Source: Epiperipatus broadwayi
Taxonomy: Eukaryota > Onychophora > Udeonychophora > Euonychophora > Peripatidae
DNA: 64,000 bases
Direction: 5' to 3'
Assembly (NCBI GenBank): GCA_028023455.1
Contig: JAQFVV010006738.1
Location: 179,456-243,455 of the forward strand
The notes under the pieces are model-generated. The model was given only the letters and a program-made list of their open reading frames with translations, was not told the origin of the DNA and made no database searches. A program made the position numbers and the translations under genes. Position 1 is the stretch's first letter. The number at the start of each line of letters is the position of its first letter. Below, piece by piece: positions 35,140 through 47,083 of this stretch.

Positions 35140-36600
35140 TAAAGTAACATAACATACACACACAATAATTGTTGTTAAAAAATGTAAATTATTATTTAAA
35201 AATACACAAAAACACCCCTCCCACTAATTGTTGTCAATCAAATGTAAACAAATTAAAGTAACGAAAATTATTATTTAAAGATCCATAAAAAAAAAAACTC
35301 CGTTGTTTCTTTAATTTTGTCACTTAAATTTTTAAAAACAGTATTACTATTTAAACACAACCCAAATTACTATTTAAACATACATCAAAAAAGATCCATT
35401 CTTGTCAATAATAATGAAATTAAGAACTATTATTGTCCCATTGTCAAAAATATTATGTTTTTGGGAAACCAAAACAATAATTTATAAACAAAAAAAAGTC
35501 AATCGGTTGTCAATCAAATGTAATAAATAAAAGTAACTTCAATTTTGATTTAAACATACACAAAAAAACAACCCCTTTCTCCAAATAATTGTTGTCGGCA
35601 ATCAAATGTACACCACCACTAAAAGTAATGTAAACTACTGTTCTTTAAATGATTACACCCCTTTCCCCAATTATTGTCGTCTACAATCATACATACAAAA
35701 AAACACCCCTCCCAATAATTAGTATCGGCAATCAAAAGTAAACCAATCAAAGTAAGACCTAACTTAAAACTACTATTCTTTAAACGGTTAACCCACCCCT
35801 TCACCCAGTAATTGTTGTCTACAACTGTACACACAAAAAACACCCCTCCCAATAATTAGTGTCAATCAAATGTAAACCAATCAAAGTAAGATGGTAACAT
35901 ATTATTTAAACATAACCCAAATTACTATTTGAAACTACACCGAAAAACCTTTTGTCAATAAAAATTAAACAAACAACAACTATTATTGTCCCATTGTCAA
36001 AAATATTTATTTGTAGAAACAAAAATCATAATTTATAAATGAAAGGAAGTCAAATCGGTCGTCAATCAAATGTAAACCGATAAAAGTAACAGTTTTAATT
36101 TTTATTTAAACATACACACGCACGCGCGAAAAAAAATAAACAACACTTCTCCTAATAATTGTTGTCGGAAATCAAATGTAAACCTATCAAAGTAATGTAA
36201 ATTATTATTTAATCATACACAAAAACACCCCTCCCACTAATTGTTGTCGGAAATCAAATGGAAACCTATCAAAGTAACGTCAATTATTATTTAAAGATGC
36301 ATCCAAAAAAACCCATTCTCTCTTAAATTTCGGCAATCCAATTTTACAAAAACAGTAATACTATTTTAAAAAAACACACAAATTACTATTTGAACACACA
36401 CCAAAAAAGACCCGTTCTCTCTTAAATTTCGGCAATCCAATTTTACAAAAACAGTAATACTATTTTTAAAAAAAACACAAATTACTATTTGAACACACAC
36501 CAAAAAAGACCCTCTTGTCAATAAAAACTAAAAAAAAAAAAAAACTATTATTATACCATCGTCAAAAATATTATTTGGGAAAAATAATTCAGAAACGAAA
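35140..36600. repeat. A-rich degenerate tandem array
   Basis: At least eight degenerate units carry an AATCAAATGTAAACC-like word followed by AAAGTAA (about 35235, 35510, 35598, 35728, 35862, 36062, 36168, 36249), with ATTATTTAAA, ACACAAAAACACCCCTCCC and AATTGTTGTCGG in between. Spacing varies from about 80 to 275 bp. A larger unit of ~110 bp is repeated near 36300-36500. Apparent frames are by-products of composition. Confidence 0.8.
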
Positions 36601-36703
36601 GAAAGTAAACTTTGTAAACAAACAAACAAAAAAAAAAGTCAATATTAATAGAGAATCACTGGCCTGGGAATGTTATATTAATGTGTTTTTGATTAGAAAT
36701 TGT

Positions 36704-36913
36704 GCCTCTTTGGTAACACATATCATTACCGTATGTTAAACTTGCTATAGCCACTCCTTTCCTTACAAATTCTTGTGATATCATATTTATTATATGAAAC
36801 ATTTCTTTAACAGTTGCTTTCTTTTCTTTGTTTCATTTATCAATTTTTCTTTCATTTATCCAAGCAATTTCTCTGATTACTTAAGATGATTTCCAAATAG
36901 TTATATCTATCAT
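36704..36913. repeat. ~195-bp direct repeat (right copy)
   Basis: Right-hand partner of 34029-34229. It continues without a break into the RT region of LINE L1. Confidence 0.85.
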
Positions 36914-38690
36914 TACATTTAAATTTATATCCCCCAATAATTTTTTTTCTTCTCTTTCCCCAGCATTTATCATCATTACTTATGATTCCTCACTTTCTGT
37001 GAACAAGAAGATATCATCACAAAATAAAAGATCTGATGATGTATACACTTCCTTGCCATCTATTAATGATATCTTTATCCTTCTTCCTAGTCTTTCTTAT
37101 TGCTCTCCACATTTCTATCAAATATAACAAAAACAAAAAAGGTGACATAGGGCATACTTGCCTTTGATCCACCCCATTTTTATCTCTGACTGATTCTATA
37201 TTTTGTAATTGATATTTATAGTAATTATTTTCATACAGTCTTTAACAAGATCAATTAAAGCTCAATTCATTCCCAAATTTACTAAATTTAAAATAATCTA
37301 TTTCTATTTACTCTACCATATATTCTCTATAGCTATAAAGACCATATATAACTGCTTACCTGCATTATTACTCATATCTATAAATTGCATGACTACAAAT
37401 ATATTATCTTCTATATGCCTATCCATTCTAAAACCTGTTTGATTTTCTCACAGTATAATATTTTTTTCTATCCAGTTTGCTACCTTTCCAGCCATCATAT
37501 ATGCAAAAACTTTATATACCACTGATGTTACTGTTTTTGGTCTATAATTGTTAATCTTTCTATGATTCTTATCTTTTCCTTTAAATAATAGAGTCAATCC
37601 AGCTATCTGAAAATTCTATCTTGTCTGCCATCTAATTAAAACATGATATTAGATTTGTTTGCCTAATTTTCCAAATTCATCACATCTCTAAATGTCTTGC
37701 ATTTCCACTTTTCAACTTTTTTTCGGCCTCTTTCACTTTCTGCAAAACTAATATTTCCATTACTATATGTTTTTATGTCTATTAACACCCTATCCTTCAC
37801 ATCAAACATTTTTTTCATATCTATTACATGCTTATTTAAGAGTATCTCTAATTCCTCTCTATAGATACACTCTTTTTTCTTATCATTTAGTAATACTATT
37901 TTTCTGTCACCTAAATTCTTTCTTTTAATACATTTCCAAAATTATTTACTCCCATTTATTTCACATTTATTAATATCCTCCAATAATTTACTATTTAATT
38001 TTATTCTCTCTATATAATTATCTATTTTAGCCAACTTCTTTTTTAAAAAATAGTTTTCCCATTTAATATTAACATCTTTTCCACTTGTTTTGTTTTTAAT
38101 AACACATTTACATCTCTGCATGCTTGTTTCCCTCTCTTTTATACTTTTGTTAATTCTCACTTTTCTATTACTTTTATTCTTCTGAATATTTTTACCTAAA
38201 ACCTTATTTGTCACTTTCTCTACTTCACCACATCAGCCCTTATATTCATCCTCAACAAATTCTTCCATGATTTCTTCTATTTTTATTTTATATTCTTCTA
38301 ACTTATTTTTATCATTTCTCCATTCATATCTTTCACTACTATTTCTACTTTTATTATTATTTTCCATCACATTACTAACCATTTCTATTATAAAAAAAAT
38401 TATAATCACTATTATATATTCTCTCTTAATTATCAAACACTTTAATTTCCCATACTTTATTCATTTTTTCCTACTAATAGATAATCTATTGGGTGAAATA
38501 TAATATTTCTAGACCATATGTATTGACCTTTATAAATATTTGATAAATTTCCAATGATCAAATTCACTTTTTGACAATAAAATTTCAAAAGCTGTTCATT
38601 TTTGTAATTCACATCATCACTTATGATGTGATGTTGTGTGATGCACTGTGACTTCTTATTTGGAATCAGTAGTCTCTCAGCCATTACACC
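36704..38690 (-). pseudogene. LINE ORF2 remnant: endonuclease end and reverse transcriptase (L1)
   Basis: Minus strand. The piece 38457-38684 has DDVNYKNEQLL..F, LIIGNLS and IDYLLV, the C-terminal pattern of APE-type LINE endonucleases. Downstream pieces (37942-38214, 38233-38436) are Lys/Asn/Glu-rich linker, alignable with 40696-41022 in L2 through KKKLAKI.NYIERIKLNS. RT motif C reads LLFCDDIFLF at about 37001-37030. Multiple stops and frameshifts; the endonuclease N-terminus is missing at 38690, where the next copy begins. Confidence 0.72.
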
Positions 38691-38699
38691 CTGAGAAGG

Positions 38700-41415
38700 T
38701 TGTTAGCTTCTTTACTTTCCCTTTTCATTCCCCATTCTAAGATTCCCCATATTCTTCTCTATCCTGCTCTATCTGATTTCCACAACATAATCTTTGTCAA
38801 CTCCATGACCTTTATATCTAAATCCCCTTTATCTTTTCTCAAACCTAGCATAAAAATCCAAGAAACCACTTTCTGTACAATCACTTTGTTTATATTTATT
38901 CTTCTATAACTTTCTTATTTGTACATATTTCTGTCTGCAGGCATTTACATTCAATTAACAGATGCCTAATATTTTTATACCTTTCTTACAGAACTTACAT
39001 ATTAAATCAGTCACATTTTCCCATTTATATATATATTTCCTTGTTGCTAAAGATCCTGTTCAAGCCTTAAACAGTAAACCACTTTCCCTTGCTATTATCA
39101 TAAATTAACTTACACTCAATATTCTGTTTATATATTTAAACTTTTTACTCTCCATACTAGTTCTCCATCTCTGCAACTCCCTATTCTTTATTAATGCATC
39201 TATTGTTCTATCCCATTCCTTGCGATTATAACCCTCAACATTTCTCCTAACACAATCATCCCATCTTTTGTATATACTGACATAAAGTCTTTATCCAAAT
39301 CTTCTGCATACTATACTATCTTTCTTACCCATTTTATTGCCTGCCCTTTATTCATAACCCAATTAAATACTATTTTGGCTATCTTTTATTATCCATTAAT
39401 TGCAATCTACTAAACATTTACATTTTGCTTTTTACATCTCTCACATAAAAACATGACCATCCCATTTCTTCTTGAATTGTCTCCTTTGCTGTCCACACAT
39501 CTTCATCTAATGTATGTCTTCATACTTCTTTTTGTACTTTTTCTAAGGAATCTAACACCCCTTTACTAATACAATGCATCATTACCATATGCTAATCCTG
39601 CTATTGCCATTTCCTTTCATACAATTTTAGCTACATCATAATTATTATATGAAAAGACTTAATTTTTTTATCAATCTCTTTCTTTTTTTGCTTTATTTAT
39701 CAATTTTTTCACTCATTTTTCCAAGCAATTTCTCTGATTACTTTAAGATGATTCCCAAATAGGTATATCTATTCACCACACTTAACTTTATTTCCCCAAT
39801 AAAAAAAATTTTGTTCTCACATTCCCCAGTATTAATTATCATTACTTTTGATTTTTTTCACTAAATTTAATCCTCATCTCTTTATCCACCCTTGCACATG
39901 TCCTCAGTATAAGTTCCATATCTTTCCTTCTTTATGTGCACAAGAAGACATCATTAGCAAATAAAAGACCTGATAATATATACATACTTCTTTGCCATCT
40001 ACTAATGGCATCTCTACTCCTCTTACTAATTTTTCTATTGCTCTCTCCATTTCTCTCAAATACAAAAAATAGATGACATAGGGCATCCTCATCTTAGTCC
40101 CATCCCATTTTTAACTTTAACTGATTCTATATTTTCTAATTGATAAATATAGTAATTATTTTCATACAATCTCTTAATAAGATCCACTAAAGTTCCATTT
40201 ATTCCCAAATATACTAAACTTACCCATAATCTATTTCTATTTAATCTATCATATGTTTAACTATATCTATAAAAACAATATATAATTGTCTACCTGTATT
40301 TCTACTCATATCTATAACTTGTGTGACTACAAATAAATTATCTCCTATATGCCTATAGGATTAAAAACTTCCTTGCATTTCTACCACTATATTATTTTCC
40401 TTCATCCATTTTGCAATGTTTCCAACCACCATATATGTGAAAACTTTATAAAATACTGATTCTACTGCTATCAGTCTATGATCTTTACCCTTTTCTTTAA
40501 ATAATAACCTTACTCTTGTATTACTCCAACTATGTGCCATCTTATTAAAGCATGATTTAATTTTGCCTTATGACCTAAATTTATTATCATCTCTGATGCC
40601 CATCCATCTTAATTTCTTGTCTTTCCACTTTTCAATTTTTCTCCGCCTCATTCCATTCATTTTTTGTAAATCAATATTTCCATTACTATATGCTTTTATG
40701 TTATCATTCTGTCCTTTACATGTAACATCTTTTCTACATTCATTACATACTCATTTAAAATTGCCTTTATTTTTTCTCTAGAGTTACAATGTATTCCCTC
40801 ATCATCTACTAATCCTATTTCTCTCTCCCCTATATTCCTTCTTTTAATGTACTTCCCAAATTTTTTATTGCTATCTCTTCCACTTTTTTTAATATCTTTT
40901 AACAAGTTACTATTTAACTTTATTCTCTCTATATAATTATTTATTTTAGCCAACTTCTTTTTTAAAATACTTTTCCCATTGATCATTAATACCTTTTTCA
41001 CTTTTTTTATTCTTAATAGCACAATTATATTATCTGCATGCTTTTTCCTCTCTTTTGCACTTTTATTAACTCTCTCTTTTCTATTATAAGATGTGATATG
41101 TTGGACTATTTCTTATCATTTATGAGTGAATGTTGAATGTATAGAAAATTTTAAACTTTATTTAAAATTTTCAAATACAAAAACTTGTTAGTAATAACAC
41201 ACAAATAGACAATACAATAAACAATAAATAGACAATGCAATAGACAATAAATGATGGAAATAGTCCAACATATCACATCTTATAATATACTATCATTACA
41301 AACCTTCAGACAAATACTCTCTTTTCTATTACTTTTATTCTTCTGAATATTTTCAACTAAAACCATATTTACCACTTTTTCTACTACACCACACCAGTCC
41401 CATATAGTGACATCT
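38700..41415 (-). mobile_element. Decayed LINE, copy L2 (5'-truncated)
   Basis: Minus strand, same family as L1. It begins on the element strand near 41415 in the linker between endonuclease and RT and ends near 38700. Readable parts: linker 40696-41022, RT 39904-40092 with VEMPLVDGKEV and motif C LLFANDVFLCT at about 39938-39967 (the DD pair is changed to ND), a 3' region at 39150-39310, and a CxxC..H..C-like end near 38920-38990. It lies end to end with L1 in the same orientation. Many stops. Confidence 0.8.
41087..41316. mobile_element. 230-bp hairpin insertion with 15-bp target duplication
   Basis: Inserted in LINE L2 between direct repeats CTCTCTTTTCTATTA (41072-41086 and 41317-41331). 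L1 at about 38155-38185 shows the uninterrupted site. A perfect 26-bp inverted repeat is present (41087-41112 and 41257-41282, core GATGTGATATGTTGGAC). The left arm starts exactly at the left duplication, while a 34-nt unpaired tail (41283-41316) follows the right arm. The interior has short TAGACAATA-type repeats. No coding capacity. Seen on the minus strand, the order is leader, arm, loop, arm, as in the insertions at 8.3 and 33.3 kb. Confidence 0.87.
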
Positions 41416-41863
41416 ATCTTTTTTGTTTTCATAAAATTAACTATAACCTATTAAAACCATACAATATTTTTAAGACATACAAATATATGTAATTACATAA
41501 CCTTCCATTTATTTATCATTAGCCAATTATTAATCAAATTAATTGATGTTTTATATATGTTTATACAATTATTTTTGTTATAATTAATGTAATTGGTTTC
41601 TTTTTTTTTCTATTATTTCCTTTAATTTTACTTTAAAGGATTTATATTTTTGACACAATCTATCTATTTTATATCTGTATTTAAATAATGAAAATATAAA
41701 GCAGATCTATCATCTCTCCTATTAATAGCATTATTATGTTATTTTTCTTTTTCACCTAATTGTTTCCTTGTATATCCATAACAAACCATGCAGCACCTTC
41801 CACTGTAATTTATATACAACTTCTTTTTATATGTCATATCATCTCTTATTTTATAATTACCTT

Positions 41864-41965
41864 TTTTTTCATGTGTCAAAGCATCGGCTGGGAAGCGAAC
41901 CCGCAAAACCCGGGACAACTGCTTGTAAGGCAACTGTGCTAACCACTTGGCCACCAACGCTTGAC
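41864..41965 (-). mobile_element. tRNA-derived SINE
   Basis: Target duplication AATTACCTT at 41855-41863 and 41966-41974. On the minus strand it starts GTCAAGCGTTGGTGGCCAAG, has TTACAAGCAGTTG and the B-box region GCGGGTTCGCTTCCC, and ends with GACACATGAAAAAAA. A short tRNA-like body with an A tail, as in the other copies. Confidence 0.93.
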
Positions 41966-41974
41966 AATTACCTT

Positions 41975-43247
41975 ATAATTTGTTACAATATTATAATGTT
42001 GCTGAATAGAATTAAAGTCAATGTTTCTTTATAGATAATCCTCTCGTAATTCATATATTTTAGCACAGCTGCTCAAGTTTTTTATTGATATTAGTTATCA
42101 ATATTTAATATAAAATATTTGTCTACAGTTATTGGAAATCGAATATACAACGTAAATTCTGAATAATCAATCATTGTTAAACCATTACACTTGCAAAATA
42201 ATTGATAAGCTTTTAAGCTTCCGTGAAATAAACTTTCTTTATACAGAACTTCATAATTATATACATTATCGCTTCTGTGACGAGATGTCTGTTAAATTTT
42301 AATTTTTTTCTATGGCAGGTGAATGTATGTAAAAGCGAATATGCTTTAAAAGAAAAAGAAAAAATATCCCTGTGTTTTTGTAGACATTAACTCACAAATG
42401 TTTTCTATCTTCTTTTTTGGTTTTTAACAATTTACCCGATTGTTATGGTTATGCACAGCTTCCTCGCAATTTTATTTACAACATTTTTTTAAATAATTCA
42501 TTATTGTTTCTTTTTTCCTTTTTTTTTTTAAATTATTATAAACATTACTCATTTTTATACATAACAGATTTATATTAAATTAGAATTTTTTGTTTTTTTC
42601 CTAATATTCACATTGGGGTGTATGTGTGTATCTATAAATATGTATGTAGATAATAGGTTTTGATTCCTGAATAAAATAATAAGCTTTTTAATGTCTATAA
42701 AGAATTTGAACTACATTTGACACTGTTATGACTTCTGTTGTTGGGAGTCATTTTATTTTGAGGTTTAAATGATATATTAAGTAAAAAACAGTGTATAATG
42801 TATACTTTGATTGCAGAAGGGATTATATAAACCTCGGTTGTACAATATCTGGGATTATCAATCAAATGTGGATAACAGAGGATTAAATCCTTGACTACCA
42901 TACTTATATTTTCGCAGTATCACCAGAGGTAGATTATTTAGTTCTGTTTATTTTAGTAAATTTTATTTAATGAATCTAGTTTATGGTCATGATTCTAAAG
43001 AAAGCACTTAAAAGTGCACTTTGTTTGCTTTTTTTTAAAAATAAATGTAATCCTTTTATTGATAATCATACTGATGATGAATATGACATGAAATGATTGA
43101 AAATTTTGTAAAAGGAAGCAGTGATATATGATTAAAGCACACAATAGAGCATACTGAAATAAATCCTTATACTTGAGATGAAATAAGATGGGAAATCATG
43201 CCATGACATAAATTTGCATTAGGGAGTGGCTAATGGAATATAAAAAA

Positions 43248-43250
<3 letters not shown>
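41975..43250. other. AT-rich DNA, no gene recognised
   Basis: Only short accidental frames (42695-42901 minus). Nothing recognisable. Confidence 0.5.

Positions 43251-43315
<65 letters not shown>
43251..43315. repeat. (AAT)n microsatellite
   Basis: About 21 AAT units without interruption. Confidence 0.97.
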
Positions 43316-43317
<2 letters not shown>

Positions 43318-43479
43318 GATTATAATTATTAAAAATTAAAATAAATGTGAGATAAAAGAGAGAAACTTATTTAAAATACATATTCAGTTCCTAATGGTAA
43401 AGATGGTTGATGGTTATAAGGTGGTTTCATCCTCTATTTCATATTTAAATATTGGTTTTTAAAAAATTGGAATAAAATA

Positions 43480-44760
43480 TGACAGAAATGAGAGTAGAAC
43501 CAAAACCAGAGGATCAACAAGATGAGGTAAAAGAAACAGAAAATCAACTGGCAAAGGCATTTGATTTGAATCAATTAATAAACTTTTTAATGAAAATTTT
43601 TAACAAAATGCATCTGCACTTAAAACAAAACTACAACAAGAATTAGAAAACAAAATTGAGCAATGTCAGAGAAAGTTTAGAATATAACAATACCAAATGA
43701 AGGAAAAACTAGGAAATAAAATAGAAATGTTGGAACAAAATTGAAAAATGGATCATGAACAAATTGAATACAATTTTAGGGATTTAAAAAATAACATACA
43801 GAAATTACAGCAATATGTAGAAAATAATTTAAATTTCGACTTTAAATTAATATAACAAGATTTGAATTGAAAAATAAAAACAGGACAATAATTATTGGAA
43901 ATTCTTGAAAACAAATTGCATTGTACAAAGGATAATTTGGAAATGGAAAAAGACAAAAATAGAATGTGAGCAAAATATTAGAGCCAAAGGATAAGATCAA
44001 ATTAAACAGATGGAAACAAAGATTAAAGGATAGATTAGAGTGGATGCATGAACGGAAAATTATGGAAAATAATAGAAGTCTATTAAGTATTTAAAAATAA
44101 AATAAATAAAATTAAAAAAATATAAAAACATACACATTGAATTAAAACACGAAATAAAAGTGGTAAAAGAAATTACTGAACAAGAGTTAATAAATATATT
44201 TTCAGAATGGGAAAAATCCATGTTAAGGTGAAAAAAATAAAAGTAAATCAAAAGATCATGTGGAGAAAAATAGAGGGCAATTAAACATAATTGACAATAA
44301 AGTACAAAGTATTCAAGGAAATGTTAATATAAAAAAGAATTTAGGAAAAAGAAATGAATTTTAACACCATGATGCAAGACATTAAATGTCCAGCAAATAG
44401 TATGCTCAAGCAAGTCCGTATCGATTATAATATTCTAGAAAAGAAAATAAGAAAGTTAGAAAATTTAGAGTTCAGTCAAATTCAAAGAGAAATTGTAAAA
44501 AAGATAATGTCATAAGAAAATATATTTTTATGCAACAAAAGTAATAATTAAATCATATTGATGAGTTTATGGTCAGAATTGATTTAAAATCCAGGAAAGA
44601 ACGTATAGTGCAATAAAATTACATGGATGTTTGACATCCTGCTATTACAATCTTTATACAGAGAATAGATACTGAATTCATTAAAATCAAACCATTTAAA
44701 GATGTTGGAGAAGACCAATTAGAATGTTCAATTGGCTTAAAAAATTGTCATTTCTTGGGT
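43480..44760 (+). pseudogene. Decayed coiled-coil protein region (retroelement gag/ORF1-like)
   Basis: Plus strand, opening with MTEMRVEPKPEDQQDEVKE at 43480. With stops and frameshifts it reads on as a long heptad-type sequence rich in Glu, Lys, Gln, Asn and Leu (QQELENKIEQCQRKF, NNIQKLQQYVENN, and similar) up to about 44500, then a less charged part with IDTEFIKIKPFKDVGEDQL near 44650-44705. Coiled-coil leaders of this kind precede capsid or RNA-binding domains in retroelement ORF1/gag proteins, but I see no zinc knuckle or capsid motif that would settle the family. The minus-strand frames here are mirror artefacts. Confidence 0.45.
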
Positions 44761-46870
44761 TAAATTTCTCAATGGAGCTACTAACTATCAGTTTCTGACT
44801 TCATTCTTGAATCTTAATGATTGTCTCCAAGCGATCTTCCATGTTTGAATTAAAAAGCACAAGATGGGATTTGGCATGAAGTCTAACAGGAAAGATATAA
44901 TTTGAATATGGGGAAACGTTTAACACAGTTTATTCATAGAGAACTTTTAATTATATACAGTTACTGCATTTTTCTTTCAAATACATTTACTTCATTTCCG
45001 TCATTAAAAATCAAAATTTTAATCGTATACTTTACGTAGATGGGTTTAACATATTTTAATAAAACCTGATCATCTTGCAATTTAAAACACTGTTGATTTT
45101 TTCACTATTCTAATAAATTGGAGATTATACAATAAGATTTTACAGAGAAAAATGTAAGTCCAGATTAATCCAAGTTAAATCTAGACTCTTAGCTGTTTAA
45201 TTATTAAAAAAATAAAGGAAAAATTTTCATTAACTTAATTTTACTGCCAGTTATCTTAATCAAAGCTTTATAATTGAATGCCAATTTACATTATAAATTA
45301 TTTCAAGTACTTTTATAAGTCCTGAACATTATTAAAATTTATTTTAATATTGTATTAATTTAAAGTTGTTTATCGCTGAGGTAGTTAGTTTTCAAATGTT
45401 TAACCTAGAGTTATGTTTGTTTGTTTTTGTATTTAATAAGAAATGAGTGCAAGAACTAAGATTGCTTTAATATAGACCTTAATATCTCAAATTGTAGTGT
45501 TCAAATTAAGCAGTGATAGTAATTGGGTCTAAATTTTAGTATCAGATGTTAAAGTTAAATTTGTTTACTTATAGTAGAGTGTTTTTATCTAAATTAACTA
45601 TTAACAAGAATATATTTATTCAAGCTAATATCATTAAGACTAAATCATTAAGACTAAATAGGTGAAGGTAAAGCTAAATTGGTTATTAGTATTAAAATAG
45701 TTGTTAATTTTCAAGTGAAACAACTTAAGTGTACATGTGTGTAAATATGCTTGTATTTATTAATTTTTTATTCACACTTCCTCATTTGTAGTGTTAAATA
45801 TTATTTTCAATACCTTTAAATTAATTAAAATATTAAATTGACCTTAGTAAACTTCAATTTATTTCATCTAGTCTAAAAATAGTTATAAAAAAGTAATGTA
45901 ATGTTTTTTAAAGCAATATATTTTCAGTGTATTTTATTTAATTTACCATAATAATTTTAGTTTCTTATTCCAGATAGCACATGTTAATTAAGATATCTGA
46001 AAAATATGTAAATGAGTTTCTATTTTTAGTTCAACTCCATAGATACAAAATTGACTTTTAAACCCTACGGTGGCAAGATTACAAGAAATTATAAAAAGTT
46101 GTTTTCTCCATCAATCAAAAAGCATGGCCTGACACTTGGTGTAGAAAAAGCACAAACACACACACAGGCACCAGACTGGGAGATTATAGAGAGATCTACA
46201 GAGATTACTGAATCACTAAACTTCTAGCAGAAAAACAGGCTTAGAGAAAGAATCTTGACTGTGTCTCAACTACAGAATTAGTTATATGTTCAAAATATTA
46301 AAATATTTTATTTTAAAGTAATATTTATCTTTAAAAAACTTTAAATTCAGGTGCTAAATTTTAGGCTGAATTCATTCACAATCCAAAAGTCAATACTATT
46401 TTAAAAGGAAAAGAAATGAAAATGTCAGACATTTATTCAGTATTAATTGCTGAAAAATATCTGTTTGATAATGAGACACTGTGGGAATTAGGGGTCGCTT
46501 TCTTTTTCACTTAAGAAATCTTTATTATCTTAAATGTCATAGTTGCAATGAACTTTATTGTAAATATAATGTTCCTTATATCTTAGAAACAAAATTATTA
46601 AAAACTCATATTTTGCAATAATTATAACAGCATGCTAAATTATTTAAAATATGTATTTTAAATATTGAAAGAGCAATGAAATATCAAAGATTTTTAGAAT
46701 AAGACTCTTATTTTGATAACATTTTAAAATATATTGTTTCAATATTTTTGATAAACGGTTCCTTTTGGACAAATTTATTTCCTTTAATAAACGAACTATT
46801 AATTCACGATGAATGAATCTTTAGCATTAAATTCAAAAATGGCATTTTAATTTCTTTTATGTTTCAACTT
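44761..46870. other. AT-rich DNA, no gene recognised
   Basis: No open frame of note and no repeat recognised. Confidence 0.5.
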
Positions 46871-46873
46871 TAT

Positions 46874-47083
46874 GCTTAAAAAAACTGAAAAAGAGAAAAT
46901 ATTTAATGTCTGTCAAATAAAGATTTATCAATTTACTCTTATGTTGAAAATCAAATGCCATTATTTTTGAGAAAATGTGCTTAAAAAAACTGAAAAAGAG
47001 AAAATATTTAATGTCTGTCAAATAAAGATTTATCAATTTACTCTTATGTTGAAAATCAAATGCCATTATTTTTGAGAAAATGT
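46874..47083. repeat. Perfect 105-bp tandem duplication
   Basis: Two copies, 46874-46978 and 46979-47083, that I find identical base for base, starting GCTTAAAAAAACTG and ending GAGAAAATGT. The period is a multiple of three, so a minus-strand frame (46857-47144) shows a 35-residue repeat, but there is no other sign of coding. A recent duplication. Confidence 0.95.

Larger units (their letters stand above)
34229..36703 (+). mobile_element. Insert with ISXO2/Merlin-type transposase remnant and A-rich array
   Basis: Interrupts LINE copy L1. It starts with GGTTGTCAGCCACTAGAGGTGC and a ~500-bp leader with short internal repeats (TCTAGAAAGA and GTTAACTC(G/A)GAGTTAAG occur twice at 34360-34440). 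It then has a transposase N-terminus (34787-35126) and an A-rich tandem array (35140-36600). The right end contains AAATTGTGCCTCTTTGG, which can be paired loosely with the left AGAGGTGCTATTT as a terminal inverted repeat, but that match is short. The catalytic domain is absent. Confidence 0.7.
32727..38690 (-). mobile_element. Decayed LINE, copy L1, with two insertions
   Basis: Minus-strand non-LTR element. From its 5' side (high coordinates): APE endonuclease C-terminal part (38457-38684), linker (37940-38440), RT with FCDD at about 37001-37030, then 3' coding parts at 34229 down to 33650 and 32905 down to 32727. It aligns piece by piece with copy L2 (38700-41415). A ~740-bp stretch at about 32906-33650 and a ~2.5-kb stretch at 34230-36700 are absent from L2 and are insertions. 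The clade is not assigned. C-terminal CxxC..H..C residues can be read in L2 near 38920-38990. Confidence 0.8.

Noticed and set aside
35140-36600. CRISPR-like array (repeated word with variable spacers)
   Set aside because: Units are degenerate, spacing is 80-275 bp, and the context is a eukaryotic transposon.
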